Shown piece by piece: positions 8,001 to 17,057 of a stretch of DNA of 36,934 nt. The stretch spans positions 1-36,934 of the forward strand of contig CAMHKU010000017.1 of assembly GCA_946185805.1 (NCBI GenBank), in the 5' to 3' direction. A model generated the notes under the pieces. The model had not been told where the DNA came from and searched no databases. It saw only the letters and a program-made list of their open reading frames with translations. The stretch's first letter is position 1, and every line of letters begins with the position of its first letter. The position numbers were made by a program, and so were the translations under genes. This stretch comes from an uncultured Prevotellaceae bacterium (GTDB lineage Bacteria > Bacteroidota > Bacteroidia > Bacteroidales > Bacteroidaceae).

Positions 8001-11000
8001 TCTGCGTGTAGTAGCGGTCTACGCTGTCGCCGGGCACTACAAACTCCATGTCGCCCGTGGGCATCTCAGAGACATCGTCGTCGTAGCCGGCATAGCAGAG
8101 CGACAGCATGTCCATGGTGTTGTCATACATCCGCTGACGCATCTCCTCCGTCAGCTTCTCCTCCTGCTCCAGGGTGGCTATTTCCTGCTTCAGGGCGGCT
8201 ATCTCGCTCTGCAGGTCCTGCTCCTCATTGAGCACGCCGTTGGTCATGGCCAGCAGCTTCTCTGTCAACTGCAGCACCTCCTCGGCATCGGGATTCTCGC
8301 GGTTGCGAGCCAGGGCGGCGTCAATCTCCGTGTAGTCCACCTGATACTTCCGCCGGGCCTCGTCCATCAGGTCGTTGCCCACGATGATACGCACCAGGCT
8401 GTCGCGGCGCTGCAGGTCGGACTGTGTAGGCTCGGCGATGTCATAAAGGGCGTCGAGGGCTTCAAACTCCTTAGCATGCTCGGCCTCCACGCCGCTCAGG
8501 TCGAAGTCTTTCTGGGCGTCGAGATACATCTGCTGCCCCTCCTTGTAGCCCAGCATGATGTCGCTCTCGATGTCGTCGAGCTGTGCCCGGCTGACGGTGG
8601 TGCTGCCCGTGATGTTCCACTCCACCCACACATTGTTGGGCAGGGCGTCGGTGTCGATGTCGCGCTCCACCATCCAGCAGCCCTTCTTCGTGTTGAAGCG
8701 TGCCGGCAACAGCACCTGCGCGCCGTTGTCAAGCTCTATGCCGAGCTTCACCTGAGGAATCCTCGCAGTGTCGTTCACCACCTTGTCGGCCGACATAAAG
8801 TTAATCTCAAACGTCACCGGCAGGCTCGAGTGGTCCAGGGGCCAGCCATACGACTGCTTGTTGACGGTCGACGTGCGGAAGTCCCAGATGACGTGTTCTG
8901 TCAGGAAGTGCAGATTGTTGTAGAACGACATGTCGACCACCGGCATCAGTTCCGTAAAGTCGACACGTACCACGGTCTTGGCCGTCTGCATGGTGTGGCC
9001 GTCGGGTGTGGTGATGACGGCATACACCTCATGTTGCGACATGTTGTAGGGCCGCACCAGGTCTACCGTTGCCGACCACGCACCGCTCAGCAGGGCTTGC
9101 GTATGACCGATGAGCGCCTCGCCGTCGTAGATGTCGACCTGGGCATTTGCCGGGGCCATGCCGTTGACGGGGAGATGGCCGTTGGCTGTAACGGTAAGCA
9201 TGTCTATGGTCATATCCTCAGCGTCGAAGGGAGCCGTGCCGATGGGCTGCTGGCGCTGCTGGCCGTTGAAGGTGAAGGTCACTGTGGCCGTAGGCAGCTG
9301 CTGGCCGCTCGCCGTGGGCACCACGCAGAAGCGCACCACGTCGGTAGCCTGCGGCAGGGGAACTATCACCTGACGATCCTTGACGGTGTAGTCGCCGCTG
9401 ATGCTGTTGCCCACCATGATGCTGCCCTCCACCAGCTGGCAGCCCTCGGGCAGGTCGTACACCATGCTCACGTCGTCCAACTCCGCAGCGTAGGCGGCTT
9501 TGAAGTCGAGCTGCGTGCGCAGGGTGACATACTGTCCCACGACGACGTGGGTCTTGTTCGCCGAGAAGCGCGTCTGCTCGCCGGTGTAGCTGAATTCGCT
9601 GTCGTCCATCAGGGGTATGGTGGCGTTGCTGACCTTCGTCACGTGGCCGCTCTTGATGTTTACGGGGTTCTCCACGATATGTCTGGCCGTCAGCCCCATC
9701 TGGCGGAGGGCCTCCAGGGTGGGTGCCGCCGTCACGATGCTGCTATAGCCCATCGTGATAAGGGTGTAGTCGCCGTCGGGCAGGGTTCCCACGGTGAGCG
9801 TCGTGCCATTATAGCGGGCGTTGCCCACGAGCCGTCCGTTGCTGTCGTAAACGGCGCCCATCACCACCTGGTTGTCGGTGCTGGTGAACGATGCCTCAAG
9901 TATGCCCAGTTGGGTGATGCCGATGGTGGCAAGGGCGTGCCCCGTAGAGTCTACACGACAGATGACCTCCACGGGCATGAAGGTCCCCGTCTTGCTCGTC
10001 GCGGTGATACGCAGCTGGGTGCCAGGGGCTCTGACGCTGTCGGTGAGCACCAGCAGTGGGAACTGCTCGCTAATTTGGGTGATGGGTGATGGGTGATGGG
10101 TGATGTCGCAGACACTGTAGCTCACGTCCGACGGGTTGTCGAAATAGTCGTCGGCGCTGGTATTCTCCTCGCCGTCGGCCAGCGACGGACGGTAGTAGAG
10201 GTCGAGGTTGACGATGGTGCCGGTGAGGTCGGGCAAAGCCCCCTCCACCCTTCCTCCTGGTGGGAGACTTCTTAATGTGTCTGTCCGTGCCAAGTAGCCT
10301 GCGGCCTGCATCGTGACGGTCGTCGGAGCATCGTAGACGGTCATCGACCAGCGGCCGTCGCCGTCGGTCTGCACCGTCTGCGTCGTGGGGTACCGGCCGT
10401 TAAGCCTCTGCACCACGGCCACGCTGGCGCCACGCAGGGGCTGGCCGGTGGTCTCGCTGCTGACGAGGCCGCTGAGCGTTACCTGTCGCAGGGGTTCTAA
10501 GGAGAGGCGGATGATACCCTCGCCGGTGATGCGATAGGTGCTGTCTGCGGGCTGCTGATAGCGGGTGCCGAGGGCTTCGCCCAGGCTGATGCTGTAGCGC
10601 ACGCTGTCGCGCTCTACCTGTCCGGGGAGCGTCAGCCCCTTGGCGATGTAATTGCCGCGGGTGTCGGTCCAGGTGCAAGCCACCCCCTGCCCCTCCCCAA
10701 GGGAGGGGAGTTGATTACCTTGCGGGTCAGAGAGTTGGAGGGTGACGGTGACGGGGCGTTTCAGGTCGGGGAAGGTGGCCTGCACGTCGTGGTCGATGAT
10801 GGCGATGGTGTCGATACGTCCCACGATGCCGCCGTTCTGGGTGCGCACGTATGCGTTGTAGGCGGTGTTGTGGAGCAGGTTGTTGAAGGTGTAGTCCTTG
10901 CGGTCGGTAAGTATATAGCGCTTGGCCTGACCGGTCTGCAGGTTGACCAGCTCGAGCCTCATGTCGCGATAGACATCCATGTTGGTGGTCAGCGGCAGCG

Positions 11001-11934
11001 TGAGCGTCAGGCGGCTCACCTGCTCTACCAGGGGCACCAGCGTCAGGTCTTTCCATCCGTCGGCGGCGGCATAAAGCCCCATCGACTCGGCAGGCACCTG
11101 CACGATGAGGTTGCCGACGCCCTGAAAAACGTCTTGGCCTAAGAGCGGCGGCGTGGTGGCATGACAGGCGAGCTTCTGCAGGTTGCCACAGCCGGCAAAG
11201 GCACGTTCGCCGATGCGGGCGGTAGTGGCGGGCAGAGAGATACTTGTAAGCACCTTGTTATTCTGGAACTGCCCCTCTCTTATGAAGTCAAGCCCGTTGG
11301 TGCGGCTCATGTCTATGGAGGCGACATTGGGGAAGTAGCGGAATGCCGACCAGTCGCTGTAGGGGTCGTCGCTATCGAAGTCCTGTGCACAGATGCCCAC
11401 CACGATGACCGCGCGCAGTGCCTTGAAGTCGGGCGAGGCATTGTAAATGGGCATAGCATCGCGGAGGGCGTCGTAGAGCCGTCCAGGCTTGAAGTCGGTC
11501 AGGATGAGGTCGCCTGTCTCGCCGTTCCAGAAATTCTTGCCGGGGTTGGCGGGGTTCTCCGGGTTATAGGTATAGTGGCAGACAATCTCAAAGTCATGGT
11601 CAGGACAGGTGAAGGTGTACTTCATGTCGCGCCCCACAGTGACGTCGTCTACCGTCCAGTGGCTGAAATCGAAGCCCGTGGCGGGATAGGAGGTAGCAGT
11701 ATATGTCTTGCCGGGTTCCACTTTGTAGAAATATTCGCTCTGAGCACCAAGGCCCCAGGCGAAGGCACCGCCGTTAGTAGGGTCGGAGACGAGGTGCAAC
11801 ACGACGTACTGCACGGTGTCGCCATCCTCGCCCGGTCCGGGCGGGTTCTCGGGGTTATAGCCGTCGGCACCGATTTGGGCGGTAACGGCCAGCTGGCAGA
11901 GTAGCAGGCTGAGCAGGGTGATGATCTTTTTCAT
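5008..11934 (-). CDS. Giant multidomain surface protein (LRR_5, carboxypeptidase-regulatory-like, coiled coils, chitobiase-C-like)
   Basis: About 2308 residues. I chose the Met at 11934 over the one at 11940: it gives an orthodox signal peptide (MKKIITLL...) and puts GGAGG about 8 nt upstream, whereas the 11940 start has only ~2 nt spacing. Domains in approximate order: signal peptide; InlB/Flg_new-like repeat (~45-125); BspA-type LRR_5 segment (~170-290); carboxypeptidase-regulatory-like fold (~480-560); several beta-sandwich regions; long coiled coils (~1210-1290 and 1430-1550); a hydrophobic Gly-rich segment (~1605-1630); a second Cna-B/regulatory-like fold (~1790-1890); a Big_5-like domain (~1890-2005); a chitobiase-C-like domain (~2030-2105); and a C-terminal 'FDLQGRRV...KGIYI' tail suggesting T9SS-type sorting. 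It is the middle gene of a minus-strand operon. The likely role is a surface adhesin or binding protein. That is inference, and the hydrophobic middle segment is atypical for an adhesin. Confidence 0.88.
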   Translation of the reverse strand: MKKIITLLSLLLCQLAVTAQIGADGYNPENPPGPGEDGDTVQYVVLHLVSDPTNGGAFAWGLGAQSEYFYKVEPGKTYTATSYPATGFDFSHWTVDDVTVGRDMKYTFTCPDHDFEIVCHYTYNPENPANPGKNFWNGETGDLILTDFKPGRLYDALRDAMPIYNASPDFKALRAVIVVGICAQDFDSDDPYSDWSAFRYFPNVASIDMSRTNGLDFIREGQFQNNKVLTSISLPATTARIGERAFAGCGNLQKLACHATTPPLLGQDVFQGVGNLIVQVPAESMGLYAAADGWKDLTLVPLVEQVSRLTLTLPLTTNMDVYRDMRLELVNLQTGQAKRYILTDRKDYTFNNLLHNTAYNAYVRTQNGGIVGRIDTIAIIDHDVQATFPDLKRPVTVTLQLSDPQGNQLPSLGEGQGVACTWTDTRGNYIAKGLTLPGQVERDSVRYSISLGEALGTRYQQPADSTYRITGEGIIRLSLEPLRQVTLSGLVSSETTGQPLRGASVAVVQRLNGRYPTTQTVQTDGDGRWSMTVYDAPTTVTMQAAGYLARTDTLRSLPPGGRVEGALPDLTGTIVNLDLYYRPSLADGEENTSADDYFDNPSDVSYSVCDITHHPSPITQISEQFPLLVLTDSVRAPGTQLRITATSKTGTFMPVEVICRVDSTGHALATIGITQLGILEASFTSTDNQVVMGAVYDSNGRLVGNARYNGTTLTVGTLPDGDYTLITMGYSSIVTAAPTLEALRQMGLTARHIVENPVNIKSGHVTKVSNATIPLMDDSEFSYTGEQTRFSANKTHVVVGQYVTLRTQLDFKAAYAAELDDVSMVYDLPEGCQLVEGSIMVGNSISGDYTVKDRQVIVPLPQATDVVRFCVVPTASGQQLPTATVTFTFNGQQRQQPIGTAPFDAEDMTIDMLTVTANGHLPVNGMAPANAQVDIYDGEALIGHTQALLSGAWSATVDLVRPYNMSQHEVYAVITTPDGHTMQTAKTVVRVDFTELMPVVDMSFYNNLHFLTEHVIWDFRTSTVNKQSYGWPLDHSSLPVTFEINFMSADKVVNDTARIPQVKLGIELDNGAQVLLPARFNTKKGCWMVERDIDTDALPNNVWVEWNITGSTTVSRAQLDDIESDIMLGYKEGQQMYLDAQKDFDLSGVEAEHAKEFEALDALYDIAEPTQSDLQRRDSLVRIIVGNDLMDEARRKYQVDYTEIDAALARNRENPDAEEVLQLTEKLLAMTNGVLNEEQDLQSEIAALKQEIATLEQEEKLTEEMRQRMYDNTMDMLSLCYAGYDDDVSEMPTGDMEFVVPGDSVDRYYTQKTLAAVDTAQLKRDGYLEYDTDDGYKLYVLQEGGHYCIIDTKTMLKREMEIKEGTGAALARMNGKIIHDGGIGTPKAFISKECIRTFTVLPTQFVSIGEKMKQSIGMMEQFRIALAEAKSLRDKLDEALKCMYNEGMASLDREIKEKYGANATREAKERIAKEETNIERYRKKLAEKEARLTRLQQSYPRLKESEKVLQECLKTAQSPEMARRLEADLESVRNAIQKIDRVADETKGFAKSCNFIIKGFETEIGKIKNLLKGVLKNKAPIEALFEQIPKSIEAIKASGSFAIKGSGFLAKVFGTVIGAFFQIAPLVILVQDNFKDIFEWSELVDIVKSYDPCIGDEDNWAALYSQVKTDCTWHSGIDIAQIGADAASLLIDVFDLPLAPHWFVSLAIDIASITTSFVHPNISNQDKQNIRNWISRLKCVPPDPEPPVTDWEVPDGTLGGWNRQVHGTANLDRAVKLQRHLESKPTRDPSGYVYEGVSSNRLEGVTATCYYKEEVEDMYGDLYERTVVWDAENYEQVNPQLTDVEGKYGWDVPRGLWQVKFEKQGYETAYSEWLPVPPPQLDVNIGMTQLRQPEVKRVTAYKNAIEVEFDKFMDPATLTRQNISVTKGGEALGGTLQLMNADEGYQKPGVRLASKVAFLPLSTDLSPLAQGDKVVLTVSRRVESYAGLQMESDFQQEFTVMSDTLPVERDTTQVDSTMMKVEVPTATRISGTTVSRGATVELRCKTEGATIWYTTDGSCPCDENGTRRQYTGAITINDHLVLKAYAVKGVMQESDIVSFEYFVQEEVATTAISASGAGWCTFYDSQVNYRLPSGLKAYVVTADNNQQGGIRYVELTDGIVPKATAVAIENTAHTAGTFTLTSVSEAAPYNGENLLNGSDEATTTTALVSSYFYKACYGPAGTALEKWFGWYPANKEKGAFRSEAHRAWLAIPKGSASRSFYGFADGVAEIVNSQLSNSKWFDLQGRRVEKPRAKGIYIKDKQKMISDK
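5101..5128. repeat. Degenerate heptamer array near C-terminus of giant protein
   Basis: Four 7-mers (ACTATTT, GACAATT, GACTATT, TACTATT) encode the linker '[11 protein letters not shown]' immediately before the conserved C-terminal tail. AT-rich DNA inside an otherwise GC-rich gene suggests an acquired insert. Confidence 0.5.
10077..10104. repeat. Perfect in-gene heptamer array (GGGTGAT)4
   Basis: Four exact copies of GGGTGAT lie within the giant surface protein gene. On the coding strand this reads ATCACCC repeats and yields 'THHPSPITQ'. The same HPSPITQ peptide arises from the array in mnmA, an unrelated gene. Confidence 0.9.
10244..10265. repeat. Imperfect palindrome inside giant protein gene
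   Basis: TCCACC (10244-10249) can pair imperfectly with GGTGGGA (10259-10265). The surrounding DNA encodes a Pro/Gly/Arg-rich insert ('[10 protein letters not shown]') between two folded domains. It is a weaker member of the palindrome class seen at 10690-10708 and 21688-21706. Confidence 0.4.
10690..10708. repeat. GC-rich palindromic insert in coding sequence
   Basis: A perfect 8-bp stem (10690-10697 with 10701-10708) has a 3-nt loop. It is in frame and encodes 'LPSLGEGQG' in a loop of the giant surface protein. The stem and loop sizes equal those of the palindrome in mnmA. Confidence 0.65.
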
Positions 11935-11940
11935 AGTCAT

Positions 11941-11947
11941 TTCCTCC
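11941..11947 (-). promoter_or_regulatory. Shine-Dalgarno site between the two LRR genes
   Basis: The entire 7-nt gap between the stop of the upstream LRR gene and the 11940 ATG reads GGAGGAA on the minus strand. A canonical SD is unusual in Bacteroidota. It indicates translational coupling and favours the 11934 ATG. Confidence 0.6.
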
Positions 11948-14900
11948 CTATTTTATGATGACTTTTCTGCCGTTCTTGCCTTGCAAGCGTCCTTCGGCCG
12001 AGCGGCGCACATAGATACCGGGCTGCGGGTTGGCGACGGGCCGCCCCTGTAGATCGAAGAGCTGTTCCGTTTGTTGCTGTAGTACAGCAACAGACTGGAC
12101 GGAGGTGACGGCGGTGCCGTTGAGGCGGACGAGGAATCGGGCCTCGGTGGTGCCGGCAGCGGCCTGGAAGGTGTAGCTGCTGGCGGTGAGGTCGGTCTCG
12201 GTGCCGGTCTCTCGGTCGATGAGGGTGATGGAACCCGCCTGAGAACCGGCGGGCATGGAGGCCAGTGTGAGGGTATAGCTGCCGGCGGCGGGCAGTCTCA
12301 TGCCGAGGCGGATGGTGCCGTCGTCGAAGGGACGCTCGTTGATGGCGTAGTGTACGCCGTTGCGGTGGGTATAGAGGTCGGTGCCGTCGGGATTGTCGAA
12401 TTTGGCAGCATCGCGGCTCACCTCGTAGTCGAGCGTGGCACCATCGTTGATGACGAAGCGCGTGCGGTCGAGGGTGGCAGTGGTCCCTGCAGTGAAGCCT
12501 TCGGGCACTTTACTCGTGCAGAGCACCAGGTTGAAGAGCTGGCGCCGGGGCTGTGGCTCCGTGGCACGAGCGGCATTAACCTCGTAGTATTCCCAGGGGC
12601 GCGGGTCGGTGTTGTGCTGGCGGCCGTCTTTGCGGAAGACGATGGTGCCGCCTTCCAGCGGTCGCTGCATGAAGAATCCCTGACCGGGGTTCAGGATATA
12701 GTTGTCGTCGTTAGGCGAGTAGGCTACGTACTTCAGCGTTGAGCCCCACCAGCCCTGGTTCCACTCGTAAACGGTGATGGGTGCCGAGGTCTGCATGGCA
12801 CGGATGTCGTAGAAGGCCGGATAGGGATTGCCTATGAAGTTCCATGAGCGGTCGAAGTCATACTCCGACGTGTACTCGTTGAGTTCGACAGCCACATCGT
12901 CGGTGGTGAAGAACCGCGGCTTCGAGGCGTTCTGCATGGCCGGGAAGCGGAAGGTGTTGGTGCGGCGATCTACGCTGTTGGTGCTGCGGAAGATGTAGCC
13001 CTTGCCACCCTCCATCACGTCGTCGGCGGTGAGGTTCACCCACGTGTCGTTGGGCTGGCGGTTGGCGCGCTTGAAGCCGTCGTAGCCACGCACCACGAAG
13101 GGCACCTTGCCCTCGTCGCTGCACACGATGTCGCCTACGCGCACGTCGTAGGGGAAGGTGATGAAGTACCAGAAGTCTTTCTGCATGGGTATGGTGACAC
13201 TCACCTCGTCGGCGCGGGCCGTCCCGTTGTTGATCAGTGAGGCGAACCACCCGCGGGTGACAAAGTTGTAGAGCCGCTGCTGGTCCCACACGAGATTGAG
13301 CTTCGCGGCATTGAGCTGAGCGCCGCTGTTCACAGTGACATGGCCATACTGGGCGTTATTCCCATTTTGGTCGGTGACGGCACCCAGCCAGACATTCGGA
13401 CGGTAGATAGCCGACACATCGGCCGCCCACGACAGGTTGTACTGGCCGGTGATATAGACATCCTGCGGCAGAGGCAGCGAGGCATCGCCCTCGATGGGCA
13501 GGTCAGCCCACTTGGCCGTCTGCTTGAAAACAGGGGCCGAAATGACGGGCACGCGGACGGTAGGTGTAGCCGCCGTCACGGGGGCGGCATCGTAGAGCGC
13601 CGGCGGCATGATGGCCTTGCAGACAATGGTACTCAGATTGGGGCACGCGCTGAACGGCGACCCGTAGAGCGCCGTCAGCGTGGTGGGCAGCGTGATGGTA
13701 CGTAGGGAGTCGTTGCTGTTAAACGCCTCTCGCTTGATAGTTTCCAGCCCCTCGTTCAGCTCTACTGCTGACAGACGGCGACAGTATTGGAAAGCCCATT
13801 CGCCGATAGTCTTCATCGTCGGGGGCATCTGGATGGCCGTCAGATGGCTGTCGTTATTGAAGGCTGAGTTGCCAATAGCCGTCTGTCCGTTAAGCTTGAC
13901 GCTGTACAGATCCTTACATTCGCGGAAAGCGTTCTCGCTGACGGTCGTCAGCGTGGAGGGCAGTTGCAGCGACAGCAGTCCCGACTGGTTGTAGGCGTTG
14001 TCGCCCAGCGTGGTGACACCCTCGGGGATGACGACCTCGCCGATATTGTAGCAGCGGAAGAAGGCGTAGGGGCTGATGGTCTCCAGCGTGGTGGGCAGGG
14101 CTACGGAGCGCAGGCTCCAGTCCTCATAGAAACAGCTGCGCCCGATGCTCTTCAGCTTGGCGGGCAGGCGCAGCCACGTCAGATAGCTGTGGCGCGACAG
14201 CCCGTCGGCGGGCAGTTCGGTCACGAAAGCGTCCTCCAAGTCCAGCTCCACGAGATTGGTTAGCCGCTGGCGCAGGGTTGTCAGGTCGTCGTCACCCAGC
14301 GCACCGCTGACGCGCAGGCTCTTGACATCGGTAAAATTCTCTACCTGCTGCAGCAACAGGTCACCGAGGGTTCCCATCGTCTCTACCTCTATATTATAAT
14401 AGGTATAGGCCATGCGCTGCTGTAGCTCCTTCAGGCGGTAGCAGTAGTTCACGGCTTCGTTGTCGGTGTAACCGTCGTAGGCCTCAGCCATGATAGCGTT
14501 GGCAGCGGCCATGGTCATCGGCGACCGTTGGCGCTTCTCGGCCAGTAACAGCTCTACGGCTTTGCGCTGCTCAGCGATGTCGGCCCACAGGCGGCGCGAG
14601 GTCTCGGCGGCGGCCACGGCGGCGGGCAGCTGGCGGCCCACACTCTGCTGCAGGCGCTCACGGGCCTGGCGGCTCATGGGCAGTGCTTTCAGTTTGTCGG
14701 CATAGGTCTTCAGCTGGGTGTCGGTGGCGAGGTAGGTCAGCTTGAAGTTGTCGAAGATGACCCAGGTGGCGCGGTCGCGGTCTGTCTTGCGCCAACCGAA
14801 ATTGATGGTTCCATTGGTGACGGCAGCCACGATGCTCTGCCGGTAGAGTCCCTGCTCCAGAGCTATGCCGTCGGCCTGCTGTCCGTTGCTGCTGGGGGCG

Positions 14901-15781
14901 CAGGCGCCGTTGCCGGCAAAGAGGTAGTTGCCCGTCGTGCCCTCATTCCAGCGGTAGATGTTGGCCCCGGTGAGGCGGTCGTCGAAGACGGTCTTCATGG
15001 GCACCTCCACATCGTTCATAAAGAGATAGGTATGCACGGTGTCCAACGTCTGCCACTGGTCGTAAGCCAAGTCGGGATTGCTTCTGACGTGGTCGAAGGC
15101 GCTGACCTCCAGCAGGTACAGGCCGTCGGGCAGTGAGTTGACGGCCTGACTGACGGAACCGGTGTTCGTCAGGTCTGACATGGCGTAGAAATTGCCGCGG
15201 AACTCGTTCGAGATACGCAAGTTGGCATTCTCGCGGCTCCATCCCTGATTACCGCTGCTGAAGTCGGGGTTCGCCAGCTCCACCTCGTCGCCGGGCTGCA
15301 GCCGCAGCGGCCGCTTGATGGCGATGTCGGCCAGGCGCGCCACGTAGTTGTTGCCCTCGCTGATGAAGTTGAAGACCAGGGTGTAGCGGCCCTTTTTCAT
15401 GGCGTCGGTCTTCACGGAGTAACCGTAATTGCACGTCCATGTGCCGTTGTTCACCAGCGGCACGTCGCTGCTTAACACTTCTGTGCCGTCGTCGGCGGTG
15501 ATGGTAATGAGAAACCGTGTGTTGTCGAGCTGCGTGCCAGCCTTGAAACTGAGCAGGTAGTAGTCGGCGTCCTCGCGGTTGTCGAGGGTGAAGGTTGCCT
15601 TGTAGCCGTTGCGGCCGTTGTCGATTTCGTTCTCATTGTTGATTCTCAGTCCGTTGCCATCGAGCGTGCCGAGGGTCAGGTCGAAGGGGTGGTCGGCATC
15701 GGTGGGGATGCTGACGTCGTCAGCCCGCGCCCCGGTAGCGGCTGCGAGGATGACAGCCAGGAGTAGTAATAGTTTCTTCAT
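11948..15781 (-). CDS. BspA-type leucine-rich-repeat surface protein
   Basis: 1277 residues from the Met at 15781, which begins a clean signal peptide (MKKLLLLLAVILAA...). The open frame extends 38 codons further upstream, but that stretch is not signal-like and contains the likely promoter, so I reject it. After the signal peptide come two carbohydrate-binding-like beta-sandwich regions (about 20-150 and 165-360), a helical linker, then BspA/LRR_5 repeats (~480-740) with the pattern 'xxIxxxAFxxCxxLxxVxLPxxLxxI'. A region common in Prevotella secreted proteins follows ('FITFPYDVRVGDI', ~875), and the end is 'FDLQGRPV...PGIYV' plus a basic tail, suggesting T9SS-type export or anchoring. Such proteins typically bind host or bacterial surface ligands. 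It is the first gene of the operon with the giant protein and the lipoprotein. Ligand unknown. Confidence 0.88.
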   Translation of the reverse strand: MKKLLLLLAVILAAATGARADDVSIPTDADHPFDLTLGTLDGNGLRINNENEIDNGRNGYKATFTLDNREDADYYLLSFKAGTQLDNTRFLITITADDGTEVLSSDVPLVNNGTWTCNYGYSVKTDAMKKGRYTLVFNFISEGNNYVARLADIAIKRPLRLQPGDEVELANPDFSSGNQGWSRENANLRISNEFRGNFYAMSDLTNTGSVSQAVNSLPDGLYLLEVSAFDHVRSNPDLAYDQWQTLDTVHTYLFMNDVEVPMKTVFDDRLTGANIYRWNEGTTGNYLFAGNGACAPSSNGQQADGIALEQGLYRQSIVAAVTNGTINFGWRKTDRDRATWVIFDNFKLTYLATDTQLKTYADKLKALPMSRQARERLQQSVGRQLPAAVAAAETSRRLWADIAEQRKAVELLLAEKRQRSPMTMAAANAIMAEAYDGYTDNEAVNYCYRLKELQQRMAYTYYNIEVETMGTLGDLLLQQVENFTDVKSLRVSGALGDDDLTTLRQRLTNLVELDLEDAFVTELPADGLSRHSYLTWLRLPAKLKSIGRSCFYEDWSLRSVALPTTLETISPYAFFRCYNIGEVVIPEGVTTLGDNAYNQSGLLSLQLPSTLTTVSENAFRECKDLYSVKLNGQTAIGNSAFNNDSHLTAIQMPPTMKTIGEWAFQYCRRLSAVELNEGLETIKREAFNSNDSLRTITLPTTLTALYGSPFSACPNLSTIVCKAIMPPALYDAAPVTAATPTVRVPVISAPVFKQTAKWADLPIEGDASLPLPQDVYITGQYNLSWAADVSAIYRPNVWLGAVTDQNGNNAQYGHVTVNSGAQLNAAKLNLVWDQQRLYNFVTRGWFASLINNGTARADEVSVTIPMQKDFWYFITFPYDVRVGDIVCSDEGKVPFVVRGYDGFKRANRQPNDTWVNLTADDVMEGGKGYIFRSTNSVDRRTNTFRFPAMQNASKPRFFTTDDVAVELNEYTSEYDFDRSWNFIGNPYPAFYDIRAMQTSAPITVYEWNQGWWGSTLKYVAYSPNDDNYILNPGQGFFMQRPLEGGTIVFRKDGRQHNTDPRPWEYYEVNAARATEPQPRRQLFNLVLCTSKVPEGFTAGTTATLDRTRFVINDGATLDYEVSRDAAKFDNPDGTDLYTHRNGVHYAINERPFDDGTIRLGMRLPAAGSYTLTLASMPAGSQAGSITLIDRETGTETDLTASSYTFQAAAGTTEARFLVRLNGTAVTSVQSVAVLQQQTEQLFDLQGRPVANPQPGIYVRRSAEGRLQGKNGRKVIIK

Positions 15782-15849
15782 ACGTTCTATAATGCTTTTG
15801 AGGGTTATTATTGCTTGAATTCTGTTTGTTTTTCGTTGTTTTATCTGTG

Positions 15850-15857
15850 CAAATATA
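15850..15857 (-). promoter_or_regulatory. Possible -7 element for the LRR operon
   Basis: TATATTTG on the minus strand (15857-15850) matches TAnnTTTG and lies ~70 bp upstream of the chosen start at 15781. I see no convincing -33 TTTG at the right distance, so this is tentative. Confidence 0.35.
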
Positions 15858-15971
15858 CGGAAAAAGGATGTATCACGCTTTTCTATTTGTCTCAAAAGGA
15901 CGAACTGGCCGAAATTAAGGACGAACTCACGGGGGCTTGTACGCTTCCATCACCATTTTTGGGATTATAAG

Positions 15972-16003
15972 TTTGGCGGTGTCGCAAATATTGCTTATCT
16001 TTG
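15972..16003 (+). promoter_or_regulatory. Predicted promoter of the second Rpn gene
   Basis: TTTG (15972-15975), a 20-bp spacer and TATCTTTG (15996-16003), followed by GCACGCAGTAA. It is a close copy of the Rpn-A promoter at 3360-3391, including identical spacing. It lies downstream of the first Met of the open frame (15937), so translation must begin at 16033. Confidence 0.78.
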
Positions 16004-16032
16004 CACGCAGTAAAACAAACCAACGAAGAGCC

Positions 16033-17031
16033 ATGATTACCATTGCTAACCCTATTTACGACGTCGTCTTCAAGTATCTGATGGAAGACGAGCGTATCGC
16101 GCGTACTATTCTGTCGGCCCTGCTGCGCAAGGAGATTACCCATGTGGAGATGCGCCCCCATGAGTACACCGACGGCAGTACTGACGGTATCACCGTGCAG
16201 CGCATTGACTTTGGCGCCACCATCGTCGAAAACGGCAGCGAAAAGCTGATTCTTATCGAGATGCAGAAAACATGGCTCCCGACGGAGCTACTGCGCTTCC
16301 GACAGTACCTGGCGCGTCAGTACCGTGACACGAAGAACATGACCATAGGCAAGCACAATGAATATGCCCTGCCGATGGTGATGGTCTACCTGCTGGGACA
16401 CCGCGTGGGCGACATCAACGAACCAGTAATCTACGTGCAGCACGAGGTACACGACTACGACGGTCGTGTGGTGACCGAGGGGCTGCCCGACCCCTTCATT
16501 GACAGTCTGACGCACGAGAGCATCATCGTGCAGATACCGTTACTGCGGGGACAGGTGAACACCCGGCTGGACCGCATACTGAGCATCTTCGACCAGTCGA
16601 ACAAGGACGGCAGCGATGCTAAGTTGCTGCATATTGACGAGGGAGCCTACGATACCGACGACGCCGACCTGCAACGCATCCTGCTGCGGCTGACGGGTGC
16701 TGCCGCCGACGATGAGTTCCGCCGCAAGATGGACTTGGAGGACGAAATCTTCTCTGAAATCAAGAGGCGTAACCTCGAGATTCTTGAGCGTGACCAAAAA
16801 CTGGCCGAGCAAAAAGCGTTGCTGGACAAACGCCAGACGCAGCTCGACGAGCAGAAGACGCAGCTCGACGAGCAGAAGACGCAGATTGACGAGCAGAAGA
16901 CGCAGATTGACGAGCAGAAGAGTCTTATTCGTACATCGGTGAAACTATTTGCAGAAATAGGACTGACGCAAGATGAAATCGCGACCAAGCTGAGCATCAG
17001 CATGGAGACTGTACAGCAGTTACTAACATAG
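16033..17031 (+). CDS. Rpn-family PD-(D/E)XK nuclease (copy B)
   Basis: 332 residues. I place the start at 16033 because the upstream Met at 15937 precedes the promoter and because copy A begins with the same 'MIT(V/I)ANPIYD'. The nuclease core is intact: Asp59 in RID and Glu76-x-Gln78-Lys79 in IEMQK. Residues 264-298 are five 7-residue repeats (LDEQKTQ/IDEQKTQ), one more than copy A. They are followed by the same C-terminal segment, which shares a 53-nt identical stretch with copy A (16903-16955). The protein should act on DNA in the cytoplasm. The downstream LytTR gene begins only 26 bp later with no clear terminator, so read-through is plausible. Confidence 0.88.
   Translation: MITIANPIYDVVFKYLMEDERIARTILSALLRKEITHVEMRPHEYTDGSTDGITVQRIDFGATIVENGSEKLILIEMQKTWLPTELLRFRQYLARQYRDTKNMTIGKHNEYALPMVMVYLLGHRVGDINEPVIYVQHEVHDYDGRVVTEGLPDPFIDSLTHESIIVQIPLLRGQVNTRLDRILSIFDQSNKDGSDAKLLHIDEGAYDTDDADLQRILLRLTGAAADDEFRRKMDLEDEIFSEIKRRNLEILERDQKLAEQKALLDKRQTQLDEQKTQLDEQKTQIDEQKTQIDEQKSLIRTSVKLFAEIGLTQDEIATKLSISMETVQQLLT
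16822..16926 (+). repeat. 21-bp tandem repeat in Rpn copy B (5 units)
   Basis: Five in-frame 21-bp units start at 16822 and encode 7-residue coiled-coil repeats at residue 264 onward, the same position as the four-unit array in copy A. Confidence 0.9.
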
Positions 17032-17057
17032 TTTTTTTCGGACGGAACGCATAGGGA

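Noticed and set aside
7693..10089. Open frame of 798 codons on the plus strand
   Set aside because: It lies wholly antisense to the giant surface protein. Its composition (His, Val, Leu, Gly and Arg excess, no domain) is what the reverse strand of GC-rich codons gives, and the minus-strand gene has recognisable domains and a signal peptide.
15784..15895. N-terminal extension of the LRR protein by 38 codons
   Set aside because: It would bury the signal peptide 38 residues in, and it includes a TATATTTG promoter-like element.
15937..16032. N-terminal extension of Rpn copy B by 32 codons
   Set aside because: The region contains the promoter (TTTG and TATCTTTG) and has no counterpart in copy A.
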